DNA from: Solirubrobacterales bacterium | Lineage (GTDB): Bacteria > Actinomycetota > Thermoleophilia > Solirubrobacterales > 70-9 | DNA length: 49,656 nucleotides | NCBI GenBank assembly: GCA_035573435.1 | Contig: DATMZR010000008.1 | Span: forward strand, 1-49,656 | Direction of reading: 5' to 3' | Shown: positions 40,082-47,343 of the stretch, piece by piece | Numbering within the stretch: the stretch's first letter is position 1 | Layout: every line of letters starts with the position of its first letter | Notes under the pieces: generated by a model | Databases searched by the model: none | What the model saw: only the letters and a program-made list of their open reading frames with translations | Told to the model about the DNA's origin: nothing | Translations under genes and position numbers: made by a program

Positions 40082-41709
40082 CTCCGGCGGAGCATGCCGC
40101 CGGCCATATGAAGTGGTGGGGGTGGGGGGATCCGGCGAAGCGGGCCGAGCTCGGTCCCGAAGCCATGGCCATGCTGCGCTCCGAGCTCGGCGAGCCCGAG
40201 CCGGCGGAGCGGGCCGAGCTGGACGAGGTCGTGATGCCCGAGGCGCGATCCCTTCCCGCCGAGATCGCCGAGACAGTCGGGGCCGGGGCCCTGCTGGATG
40301 GTCGCGAGCACCGGATACGGCGCGCCGCCGGCCGTGGCTACCCCGACCTGGTCCGCCTTCGCGCAGGGAGGCTCGACGACGCTCCAGACGCGGTCGTGCT
40401 GCCGGGAAGCGCCGCCGAGGTCAAACGAGTGCTCGAGATCTGCGCACACGAGGGCATCGCCGTGGTCCCCTTCGGCGGTGGCACGAGCGTGGTCGGCGGG
40501 GTCGAACCGCTGCGAGCCGGCTTCGAGCGACTGGTGTCCCTGGATCTTCGCCGGCTGCGGGACGTCGTCGTCGACCGGCGCTCGCTGATAGCGGCGCTGG
40601 GCCCTGGGCTCCGCGGCCCGGAGGCCGAGGAGACTCTCAACGCGCAGGGGGTCACGCTTGGGCACTTCCCGCAGTCGTTCGAGTACGCGACGATCGGCGG
40701 CTTCGCCGCCACCCGCTCTGCCGGCCAGGCGTCGAGCGGCTATGGGCGCTTCGACGAGCTGGTCACCTCGATCGGCCTCACCGCGCCGGAGGGCGATCTG
40801 CGCACGCTCGAGACCCCGCACAGCGCGGCCGGTCCGGCGCTGCGCGAGCTGGTCGTGGGCTCGGAGGGTGCGCTGGGGGTGATCACGCAGGTGGCCGCCC
40901 GGGTCCGCCCAGTTCCGGAGCGGCGCCACTACGAGGCATGGATGGCGGCCGACTTCGCCTCGGGAGCCGAGGTGATGCGCCTGCTCGCCCAGGACGATGC
41001 GCTTCCGGACGTCGTGCGACTCTCCGACGAGACAGAGACGCGACTCTCGTTGGCGCTCTCGGGGACAACCGGGCCGAAGCGGGCACTGCTCACCAGCTAC
41101 CTACGGTTCCGCCGCCGCGCGGAAGGCTGCCTGATCGTTTGCGGCTGGGAGGGCGAGTCGGAGGCCGTGGAGCGGCGCCGCGCACTGTCGGCAAGGGTGC
41201 TGCGCTCGGGCAGCGCCGCGAGCTTGGGCGGGGCGCCGGGGCGCGCCTGGGAGCGGGGGCGCTACGAGGGCCCCTATCTGCGGGACGAGCTTCTCGACCT
41301 CGGCTGCATGGCCGAGACCCTCGAGACGGCGCACACCTGGAGCCGCCTCGGCCAGCTGTACGAGGGGGTTCGCGCGGCGATCGGCGCCGCGCTGGCCGGG
41401 CAGGGGACCCCGGGGATCGTCTTCTGCCATCTCTCGCACGCCTACCGGGACGGCGCCTCGCTGTATTTCACCTTCCTGGCCCGCCGCCGGCCGGGCGCCG
41501 AGATCGAGCAGTGGCAGGCCGCCAAGGCCGCGGCCTGTGAGGCGATCGTGGAGGCGGGGGGGACGATCACCCATCACCATGCGGTGGGCCGCGATCACCT
41601 CCACTACATGCCGGCCGAGGTGGGGGAGCTGGGAATCGAGGTCCTGCGTGCGGCCAAGGAGCGCCTCGACCCCACCGGGATCATGAACCCCGGCAAGCTG
41701 GTTCCCTAG
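40078..41709 (+). CDS. FAD-binding oxidase, alkyl-DHAP synthase-like
   Basis: A 543-residue FAD-linked oxidase of the VAO/PCMH fold. The N-terminal MKWWGWGDPAK is typical of alkyldihydroxyacetonephosphate synthase (AGPS)-like proteins; PFGGGTSVVGGVEP and GHFPQSFEYATIGGFAATRSAGQASSGYGRFDELV form the FAD site; VVGSEGALGVITQV follows; the C-terminal catalytic-type motif THHHAVGRDHLHYM has the three consecutive His seen in AGPS. In eukaryotes and some bacteria AGPS makes ether lipids; similar bacterial proteins may instead oxidise hydroxy acids. Substrate therefore uncertain. It ends the operon starting with the RsiG-like gene. Confidence 0.82.
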   Translation: MTPAEHAAGHMKWWGWGDPAKRAELGPEAMAMLRSELGEPEPAERAELDEVVMPEARSLPAEIAETVGAGALLDGREHRIRRAAGRGYPDLVRLRAGRLDDAPDAVVLPGSAAEVKRVLEICAHEGIAVVPFGGGTSVVGGVEPLRAGFERLVSLDLRRLRDVVVDRRSLIAALGPGLRGPEAEETLNAQGVTLGHFPQSFEYATIGGFAATRSAGQASSGYGRFDELVTSIGLTAPEGDLRTLETPHSAAGPALRELVVGSEGALGVITQVAARVRPVPERRHYEAWMAADFASGAEVMRLLAQDDALPDVVRLSDETETRLSLALSGTTGPKRALLTSYLRFRRRAEGCLIVCGWEGESEAVERRRALSARVLRSGSAASLGGAPGRAWERGRYEGPYLRDELLDLGCMAETLETAHTWSRLGQLYEGVRAAIGAALAGQGTPGIVFCHLSHAYRDGASLYFTFLARRRPGAEIEQWQAAKAAACEAIVEAGGTITHHHAVGRDHLHYMPAEVGELGIEVLRAAKERLDPTGIMNPGKLVP

Positions 41710-42759
41710 CTATGCGCTCGCCAACACGAACCAGACGATGTAAGCCGAGTCCTGGGGCGGCTGCTCGACGTCGGTGAGCTTCAGCTGCAGGAAGGGTTGG
41801 TTGGACTTGGCTATCCCGAGGGCGGCGGCGCCCGAGCCGCGCACGCCGGCGCTTGCGTCGAGCGGGACCGGGATCACGCCGTTGCTCGCATTTGCGGCGT
41901 TGACGATGCCCGTAAACGCCGGGTCGCCCTTCACCGAAAAGATCGGCTGGCCGCTCTTGACGGCCGTTTGGATGGCGCTTGCGACCACGTTCTTCTTTGC
42001 CAGGGTCACATATAGAGCCTGCGTTCGCGGCAGGAGCCCTTGAAGCCCCTTCCGGATGGCGAAAGTGCGATCGACGTTGCCGGAGCTGTCGACCTGCACC
42101 TCGGTGAGCGGGAAGCCCTGGGGCCCCGTGTTCGCTGCGGAGGTGGTGGTGCCGTCGGTCGTCGAGGGTGTGCCGGACCCGTCGCTGTCGCTGCTGAATA
42201 CCCCCGCGAGTGCGAGCACGATCGCCACCAGCAACACAGCAGCGCTGCCGATGCCCACTGCCAGCTGGGTCTGGCGCTTCGACAGCGTGGTGCCGAGGCG
42301 TCGCTGAGCTCCGGTCTCGGCTCCGGCACCACTCTCGGATGGCGTTTCGGGTGCCCTCCGGCGCAGGCGCTCGGGAACCGGCAGGCGGTTCAGCGTGGGG
42401 CCGCGCGCGCGGCGCGGACGTGGGCGGCGCTCCTCTCCCGGAAGCCTGGGGAGCTCCGCATCGGGGGCAATGAGGCGGATCTTCTGTGTGATCTCTTTGG
42501 CCAGGTCGAGGTCCGCCGAGTCGTCCTTCAGGTGTCGTACGGCGTCGGCCCTGCCGATCGGGTCGGCTTGGCCGAGGAGGTAGTCGGTCAGGCCGACGTG
42601 GCGATCCGGATCGGCACCGGCCAGTTCGGTGAGGGCCGTGCGCGCCCGGGCTCGCACTTCGGCCTCGCCGACGCCGAGGAGCGACGCGAGATCCGCGTAG
42701 CTCTGCCCGCGCTCGAGCAGGAGCTGAAGCATCGCCTGCTGGTCAGTGGAAAGCGCCAC
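41710..42759 (-). CDS. Membrane regulator: HTH domain, one TM helix, RskA-like outer domain
   Basis: A 349-residue single-pass membrane protein. Residues 3-48 form an HTH resembling sigma-70 region 4 (STDQQAMLQLLLERGQSYADLASLLGVGEAEVRARARTAL); a helical region and a long Arg/Pro-rich linker (about 105-160) follow; the membrane helix is about 166-187 (QLAVGIGSAAVLLVAIVLAL). The outer part has a Ser/Thr-rich stalk and a domain ending PQDSAYIVWFVLASA, reminiscent of the extracytoplasmic domain of anti-sigma factor RskA. No anti-sigma zinc motif (HxxxCxxC) is seen inside. It may be a one-component transmembrane transcription regulator. GTG 42759 was chosen because a -10-like TACGCT lies 6 nt upstream. 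Confidence 0.72.
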   Translation of the reverse strand: MALSTDQQAMLQLLLERGQSYADLASLLGVGEAEVRARARTALTELAGADPDRHVGLTDYLLGQADPIGRADAVRHLKDDSADLDLAKEITQKIRLIAPDAELPRLPGEERRPRPRRARGPTLNRLPVPERLRRRAPETPSESGAGAETGAQRRLGTTLSKRQTQLAVGIGSAAVLLVAIVLALAGVFSSDSDGSGTPSTTDGTTTSAANTGPQGFPLTEVQVDSSGNVDRTFAIRKGLQGLLPRTQALYVTLAKKNVVASAIQTAVKSGQPIFSVKGDPAFTGIVNAANASNGVIPVPLDASAGVRGSGAAALGIAKSNQPFLQLKLTDVEQPPQDSAYIVWFVLASA

Positions 42760-42765
42760 ATGGAA

Positions 42766-42771
42766 AGCGTA
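42766..42771 (-). promoter_or_regulatory. Putative -10 (TACGCT) of the membrane regulator
   Basis: On the minus strand TACGCT ends 6 nt before the GTG at 42759, consistent with a leaderless mRNA. Confidence 0.45.
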
Positions 42772-42795
42772 CGGAGTCGAGGCGGTGGACCGCAC

Positions 42796-42801
42796 TAGTC
42801 T
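42796..42801 (+). promoter_or_regulatory. Putative -10 (TAGTCT) of the thioesterase gene, leaderless
   Basis: TAGTCT ends 7 nt before the GTG at 42809 in the 49-bp divergent spacer; no Shine-Dalgarno sequence. Confidence 0.45.
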
Positions 42802-42808
42802 CTCGTGC

Positions 42809-43222
42809 GTGGCGGAGGAGATTCAGTCCCCGGGACGGGATGGGCCAGGGGAACTGATCGGCATCGAGTACCAGGAAAGCGCGGACGACGAGGTTCGGGC
42901 TCGTGTCGAGGTGAGTGACACCGTCCGGCAGCCCTTCGGGCTCGTGCACGGGGGCGTGTACGCGGTGATCGCAGAGAGCATCTGCTCCCGCGCCACCTGG
43001 CGGGCGGTCCGCCACGAGGGCATGCTCGCGATGGGGCAGTCGAACAACGCCACCTTCCTTCGCCCGATCGCCGAGGGCCACATGAACGCGGTGGCCCGCC
43101 CGCGCCACCGTGGCCGAACCACCTGGGTGTGGGATGTCGAGATCAGCGACGATCAAGGCCGCCCCTGCACCCTGATCCGGATGACGGTGGCGGTGCGCCC
43201 TAACCGCGAAACCGGTTCGTAA
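42809..43222 (+). CDS. PaaI-type hotdog-fold thioesterase
   Basis: A 137-residue hotdog-fold protein, probably an acyl-CoA thioesterase. The signature QPFGLVHGGVYAVIAESICS carries the catalytic-type His-Gly-Gly and the acidic residue on the central helix; TFLRPIAEGHMNAVARPRHRGRTTWVWDVEISDDQGRPCTLIRMTVAV gives the outer strands. Enzymes of this group release CoA from aromatic or menaquinone-pathway acyl-CoAs; the substrate here is unknown. GTG 42809 is supported by the -10 element and by family length. Its last 23 bp overlap the 3' end of nadE on the other strand. Confidence 0.85.
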   Translation: MAEEIQSPGRDGPGELIGIEYQESADDEVRARVEVSDTVRQPFGLVHGGVYAVIAESICSRATWRAVRHEGMLAMGQSNNATFLRPIAEGHMNAVARPRHRGRTTWVWDVEISDDQGRPCTLIRMTVAVRPNRETGS

Positions 43223-44990
43223 TCGGCAGGCGACGGTCGCGCCCGAACGCCTTCGGAGTGATCCGGATACCTGGCGGCGCCTGGCGGCGCTTGTACTCGG
43301 AGCGGTCGACCATCGCGATCACCTCGTCGACGACCTCGGCGGCGAGCCCGTCGGAGACGATCTCGTCGCGGCCGCGGTCCTCCTCGACGTACGCGGTGAG
43401 GATGCGGTCGAGCACCTCGTAGGGCGGCAGCGAGTCCTGGTCGAGCTGTCCAGGCCGAAGCTCGGCCGATGGCGCACGCTGCAGCACGGACTCCGGCACC
43501 AGGGCGCTCTCGGAGACGCTGTTTCGGTACCGCACCAGCTCATAGACGAGCGTCTTGGGCACGTCCTTGATCACCGCGAAGCCCCCCGCCATATCGCCGT
43601 AGAGGGTCGCGTACCCAACCGACATCTCGCTCTTGTTGCCGGTGGTCAGGACCAGCCACCCGAACTGGTTCGATAGGGCCATCATCAGGTTGCCCCGGAT
43701 TCGCGCCTGGATGTTCTCCGCCGCCAGCTCCGTCCCCGCGCCACCCGTCTCCAGCTCGCGGGCGGACTCGGCGCCCGGGCCCGGGCGGCCGGAAATCGGA
43801 GCGCCGCCGTCACTCTTCGCCGCAAGCAGCTGCTCGTAGGCGCCCATCGCGGTCGCAATTGGGATCTCGATCAGCTCGGCTCCGACTGCGCTGACGAGCG
43901 CCCGAGCATCGGCCTGCGTCTCGTCGCTGGAGTGGGGGGAGGGCATGACCACGCAACTCACCCGCTCGGGGCCGAGGGCGTCCGCGGCGATCACGGTGAC
44001 GAGCGCCGAGTCGATCCCGCCCGAGACAGCCACCAGCACGCGATCGAAGCCGTTCTTGCGCACGTAGTCGCGCAGGCCGAGCTTCAGCGCCTCGTAGACC
44101 TCCGCCACCGGATCGAGCGGCTCGTAGAGCTGCGGCTCCACGTGGCCGGTCGGCGCGGGTGCCTCGAGCCGAGCGAGCACGGGGGCGGTGGTCCCAGCGG
44201 GCTGCACTCGCGCCTCCTCCGCTCGCCGAGGGGTAGCGGGGCTCCGGTCGAGCTCCAGGTCGCACAGCACGAGCTGCTCGACGAACTGGGCCGCGCGAGC
44301 CTGGGTTTGGCCCTGCGCAGAGACGACCACGCTGTGGCCATCGAAGACCAGCTCGTCCTGCCCACCAACCAGGTTGCAGACCGCGAACGCCGCCCCCGTC
44401 TCGCGCGCTCGCTCCTGCACAATCCGCTCCCGATATACGCCCCGGCCGCGGTGGTAGGGCGAAGCTGACGGATTCACGATCAGGCTGGCGCCGGCGAGCG
44501 CCTCGACCGAGGCCGGCGGCCCCGGGTACCAGATGTCCTCGCAGATCGTCAGCCCGATCTGCGCTCCCGCGACCTCGATCAGGCCGGGACTGTCGCCTGG
44601 CTCGAAATAGCGGCGCTCATCGAACACGCCGTAGTTCGGGAGCAGGATCTTGCGGTAGATGGCGCGGACTTGTCCGTCGCCGAGCACGGCGACGGAGTTG
44701 AAGGTGGCCGCGTCGTGCTCCGGAAAGCCAACCAACGCGACGATCCCCTCCACGGCGGAGGCCAGCTCGTCCACGGCCGTGGACGCCGCATCGAGGAAGT
44801 GGGGCTTCAACCACAGGTCCTCGGCCGGGTAGCCCGTGACCGCCTGCTCGGGAAACACCACCAGCTGCGCGCCCGCCTCACGAGCCCTGGCGATCCAGGC
44901 CGATATCACGCCCGCATTGCCCTCGATGTCTCCCACCGTCGGGTTCACCTGGGCCAGCGCGATGCGTAGCTTGACTGCGTCGTCTGCCAT
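43200..44990 (-). CDS. nadE: Glutamine-dependent NAD+ synthetase (NadE)
   Basis: NadE makes NAD+ from nicotinic acid adenine dinucleotide using ammonia that its own glutaminase domain releases from glutamine. The protein is 596 residues. The N-terminal nitrilase domain has the triad in VFPEQAVTGYP (Glu), YRKILLPNYGVFDE (Lys) and LTICEDIWYPG (Cys). The synthetase domain has the P-loop VAVSGGIDSALV, then VMPSPHSSDETQADA, ENIQARIRGNLMMALSNQFGWLVLTTGNKSEMSVGYATLYGDMAGGFAVIKD. An insertion of about 25 residues rich in Gly, Pro and Glu (SDGGAPISGRPGPGAE onwards) before ENIQARIR is unusual. The start is ATG 44990 or the preceding GTG. Confidence 0.94.
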   Translation of the reverse strand: MADDAVKLRIALAQVNPTVGDIEGNAGVISAWIARAREAGAQLVVFPEQAVTGYPAEDLWLKPHFLDAASTAVDELASAVEGIVALVGFPEHDAATFNSVAVLGDGQVRAIYRKILLPNYGVFDERRYFEPGDSPGLIEVAGAQIGLTICEDIWYPGPPASVEALAGASLIVNPSASPYHRGRGVYRERIVQERARETGAAFAVCNLVGGQDELVFDGHSVVVSAQGQTQARAAQFVEQLVLCDLELDRSPATPRRAEEARVQPAGTTAPVLARLEAPAPTGHVEPQLYEPLDPVAEVYEALKLGLRDYVRKNGFDRVLVAVSGGIDSALVTVIAADALGPERVSCVVMPSPHSSDETQADARALVSAVGAELIEIPIATAMGAYEQLLAAKSDGGAPISGRPGPGAESARELETGGAGTELAAENIQARIRGNLMMALSNQFGWLVLTTGNKSEMSVGYATLYGDMAGGFAVIKDVPKTLVYELVRYRNSVSESALVPESVLQRAPSAELRPGQLDQDSLPPYEVLDRILTAYVEEDRGRDEIVSDGLAAEVVDEVIAMVDRSEYKRRQAPPGIRITPKAFGRDRRLPITNRFRG

Positions 44991-44995
44991 CACGG

Positions 44996-45001
44996 AGAGT
45001 A
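44996..45001 (-). promoter_or_regulatory. Putative -10 (TACTCT) of nadE, leaderless
   Basis: On the minus strand TACTCT ends 5 nt before the nadE ATG (2 nt before the alternative GTG). It lies in the 25-bp gap after the channel gene. Confidence 0.4.
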
Positions 45002-45015
45002 TGCCCGCGCGTCGA

Positions 45016-45681
45016 TCAGGCCCGGCGCCGGCTGAGGTTGCCGACGATCACCGCCACGACCGTGACCAGGTAGATCTGTCCGATGAGTGCCTCTGCGATC
45101 GCCATGGAGCGTCCCACGTCGGTGGCCGCCGTGAGGTCGCCGTACCCGACGGTGGTCAGCGTGGCGAAGCTGAAATACAGGTAGTCGGAGATGTCCGCGT
45201 TGATGCGCGAGGCAAAGAACGGCTCTGACAGCGCGTCGCCCACCAGGCCGTCGGCAAACGCGAACAGCATCCCGATCAGCAGGTAGATGCAGAGCACCCC
45301 GAACATCGTGTGCAGCGTCACGGTGCCCTCCGTGCGCACATCGCGGAGCACTCCCGTGGCGATCGCCACCGGAGCGAGGGCGATCAGGAGCGCGGAGACC
45401 AACCGCCCTGCCGTGGTGCCGAACTGGCCGAACCCGATCAGCGCTGCGGCTGAGCCCAGCACCGCGAGCATCACGATGATCGTCGCCGGCCTGGCGATCA
45501 CGCGGGGAGCTTGTGACGCGGACAGGGCGGCGATCAGGGTGGCTCCCTGAAGAGCTATCGCCACCAGCCGAGCCCAGTCCTCATCTGAAGAGGCGAGCAT
45601 GAAGACAAGCGAGGAGAGGATCAGTAGCAGGACCACCCCATACCGGTGCTCCCAGCGGCTGAAGGCGGCGCCCGTCCGCAT
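45016..45681 (-). CDS. Potassium channel family protein
   Basis: A 221-residue membrane protein with about six hydrophobic segments. The last two flank a pore loop containing the potassium selectivity filter TLTTVGYGDL (near residue 185). The four N-terminal helices lack the spaced Arg residues of a voltage sensor, and there is no RCK/TrkA nucleotide-binding domain: the protein stops soon after the final helix (IYLVTVVAVIVGNLSRRRA). It is therefore a small two-pore-helix ion-channel-type protein with an unclear gate. The ATG at 45681 was chosen; the open frame continues upstream as a shadow of glnA. It lies 119 bp downstream of glnA. Confidence 0.85.
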   Translation of the reverse strand: MRTGAAFSRWEHRYGVVLLLILSSLVFMLASSDEDWARLVAIALQGATLIAALSASQAPRVIARPATIIVMLAVLGSAAALIGFGQFGTTAGRLVSALLIALAPVAIATGVLRDVRTEGTVTLHTMFGVLCIYLLIGMLFAFADGLVGDALSEPFFASRINADISDYLYFSFATLTTVGYGDLTAATDVGRSMAIAEALIGQIYLVTVVAVIVGNLSRRRA

Positions 45682-45770
45682 CGGGTGAGAGCATCGCCTT
45701 CCGATCGGACGGGAGTGGGGGCCGCCGCGCGGCGCTAGGTGGAAACCAGCAGCCGCTCTCCAGGAGACTG

Positions 45771-45792
45771 GGGCTAGCGACGAAGTCCCGCG
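45771..45792 (+). repeat. Palindromic repeat A, copy 3
   Basis: GGGCTAGCGACGAAGTC followed by CCGCG, matching the copies at 10856-10880 and 21304-21327 over the core. It lies 8 bp beyond the glnA stop. A GCCGC/GCGGC hairpin at about 45721-45733 in the same spacer may terminate glnA. Confidence 0.7.
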
Positions 45793-45800
45793 TAGATGCC

Positions 45801-47303
45801 TCAGACGTCGTAGTACAGCGCGAACTCCCAGGGGTGCGGACGGATGCGGACCGGGTCGCACTCCTGCGCGCGCTTGTAGTCGATCCAGGTCTCGATCAGG
45901 TCCTCGGTGAAGACGCCGCCCTTGAGCAGGAACTCGAGGTCGGCCTCGAGCGCGTCGATCGCCTCGTCCAGAGAGCCCGGGACCTTGCCGATCTTGGCGA
46001 GCTCCTCCTCGGGGAGCTCGAACAGGTCCCTGTCGACCGGCAGGCCCGGGTCGATCCGCTTCTGGATCCCGTCCAGTCCGGCCATCAGCAGCGCCGAGCA
46101 GGCCAGGTACGGGTTGGCTGTCGGATCGGGCGGGCGGAACTCGACCCGCTTCGCCTTCGGCGCCGCCGAGTAGACCGGGATCCGGCAGGCCGCAGAGCGG
46201 TTTCGCTGGCTGTAGGCGAGGTTCACGGGCGCCTCGTATCCCGGCACCAGCCGGCGGTACGAGTTGGTGGTCGGGGCGCAGAACGCCATCAGGGCCCGCC
46301 CGTGCTCGAGCAGGCCGCCGATGTAGTTGAGGGCCTCGCGGGACAGCAGGCCGTAGCCGTTGAAGTCGTACATCACGTTCTCGCCGCCCGCGAACAGCGA
46401 CTGGTGGATGTGCATCCCGGACGCGTTCTCCTCGAACAGCGGCTTGGGCATGAAGGTGGCGGACTTGCCCGCCTGGTGCGCGACGTTCTTGACCACGTAC
46501 TTGTAGGTCTGCATCTTGTCGCCCATGCGTAGCATCCGGTCGTACCTGAGATCGATCTCCGCCTGGCCGCCGGCCGAGACCTCGTGGTGGTGGAACTCGC
46601 ACGGAATGCCCATGTCCTCCATCACGACCACCATGCGGGCGCGGAGGTCGGAGTGGGTGTCGCCCGGCGGGGCCGGGAAGTAGCCCTCCTGGGGGCGCAG
46701 CGTGTACCCGAGGTTGCCTCCTGCGCCGTTAGTGGCCCCCTTGCCGAAGCCCGCGCCGCGGTTCCAGAACCCCTGCTCGGAATCGACTTCGTAGAAGGCC
46801 TTGTTGACGGTCTGATCGAAAGCCACGTGGTCGAAGATGAAGAACTCGGCTTCGGGCCCCATGAAGCAGGTGTCTGCGATCCCCGTCTCGAGCAGGTAGC
46901 CCTCGGCCTTCTGGGCGATGTAGCGCGGGTCGCGCGAGTATGGCTCCCTGGTGATCGGGTCGAAGACGTTGCAGATGATCGACATGGTCGGCTGCTCGTG
47001 GAAGGGGTCGATCACCGCGGTGGAGGGATCCGGGATCAGGATCATGTCCGACTCCGAGATCTCCTGGAAGCCCCGGATCGAGGAGCCGTCGAAGCCGAGG
47101 CCCTCCTCGAACGCCTCCGGCTCGAGCCCGTGGATCGACAGCGAGACGTGCTGCCAGGTGCCTGGGAGGTCGGTGAACTTGAAGTCCACCATCCGCACCC
47201 CGTGCTTGCCCGCCATCTCGAACACGTGTCGTGCCTCGGGCTCGGCCGTGTCGGCGAAGCGCTGGACGGTCAGCGGGGTGTGGGGGATCGCTGTGGTGCT
47301 CAC
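45801..47303 (-). CDS. glnA: Glutamine synthetase type I (GlnA)
   Basis: GlnA forms glutamine from glutamate, ammonia and ATP as a dodecamer. The protein is 500 residues. Motifs: FTDLPGTWQHVSLS, GFDGSSIRGFQEISESDMILIPD, GPEAEFFIFD (metal ligands), HHHEVSAGGQAEIDLRYD, NASGMHIHQSLF, RRLVPGYEAPVNLAYSQRNRSAACRIP and the ATP-site EFRPPDPTANPYLA. The length and insertions are of the GSI-beta class, which is normally switched off by adenylylation of a Tyr in NLYDLPPEE; here the site reads DLFELPEEE with Phe428, so that control cannot operate. The GTG start has a GAGAGGAG ribosome-binding site. It lies 40 bp behind the flotillin gene and may be co-transcribed. Confidence 0.95.
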   Translation of the reverse strand: MSTTAIPHTPLTVQRFADTAEPEARHVFEMAGKHGVRMVDFKFTDLPGTWQHVSLSIHGLEPEAFEEGLGFDGSSIRGFQEISESDMILIPDPSTAVIDPFHEQPTMSIICNVFDPITREPYSRDPRYIAQKAEGYLLETGIADTCFMGPEAEFFIFDHVAFDQTVNKAFYEVDSEQGFWNRGAGFGKGATNGAGGNLGYTLRPQEGYFPAPPGDTHSDLRARMVVVMEDMGIPCEFHHHEVSAGGQAEIDLRYDRMLRMGDKMQTYKYVVKNVAHQAGKSATFMPKPLFEENASGMHIHQSLFAGGENVMYDFNGYGLLSREALNYIGGLLEHGRALMAFCAPTTNSYRRLVPGYEAPVNLAYSQRNRSAACRIPVYSAAPKAKRVEFRPPDPTANPYLACSALLMAGLDGIQKRIDPGLPVDRDLFELPEEELAKIGKVPGSLDEAIDALEADLEFLLKGGVFTEDLIETWIDYKRAQECDPVRIRPHPWEFALYYDV

Positions 47304-47343
47304 GGGTTGGCTCCTCTCGTCGCGGTGGGCGGGCAGGCGCGCA

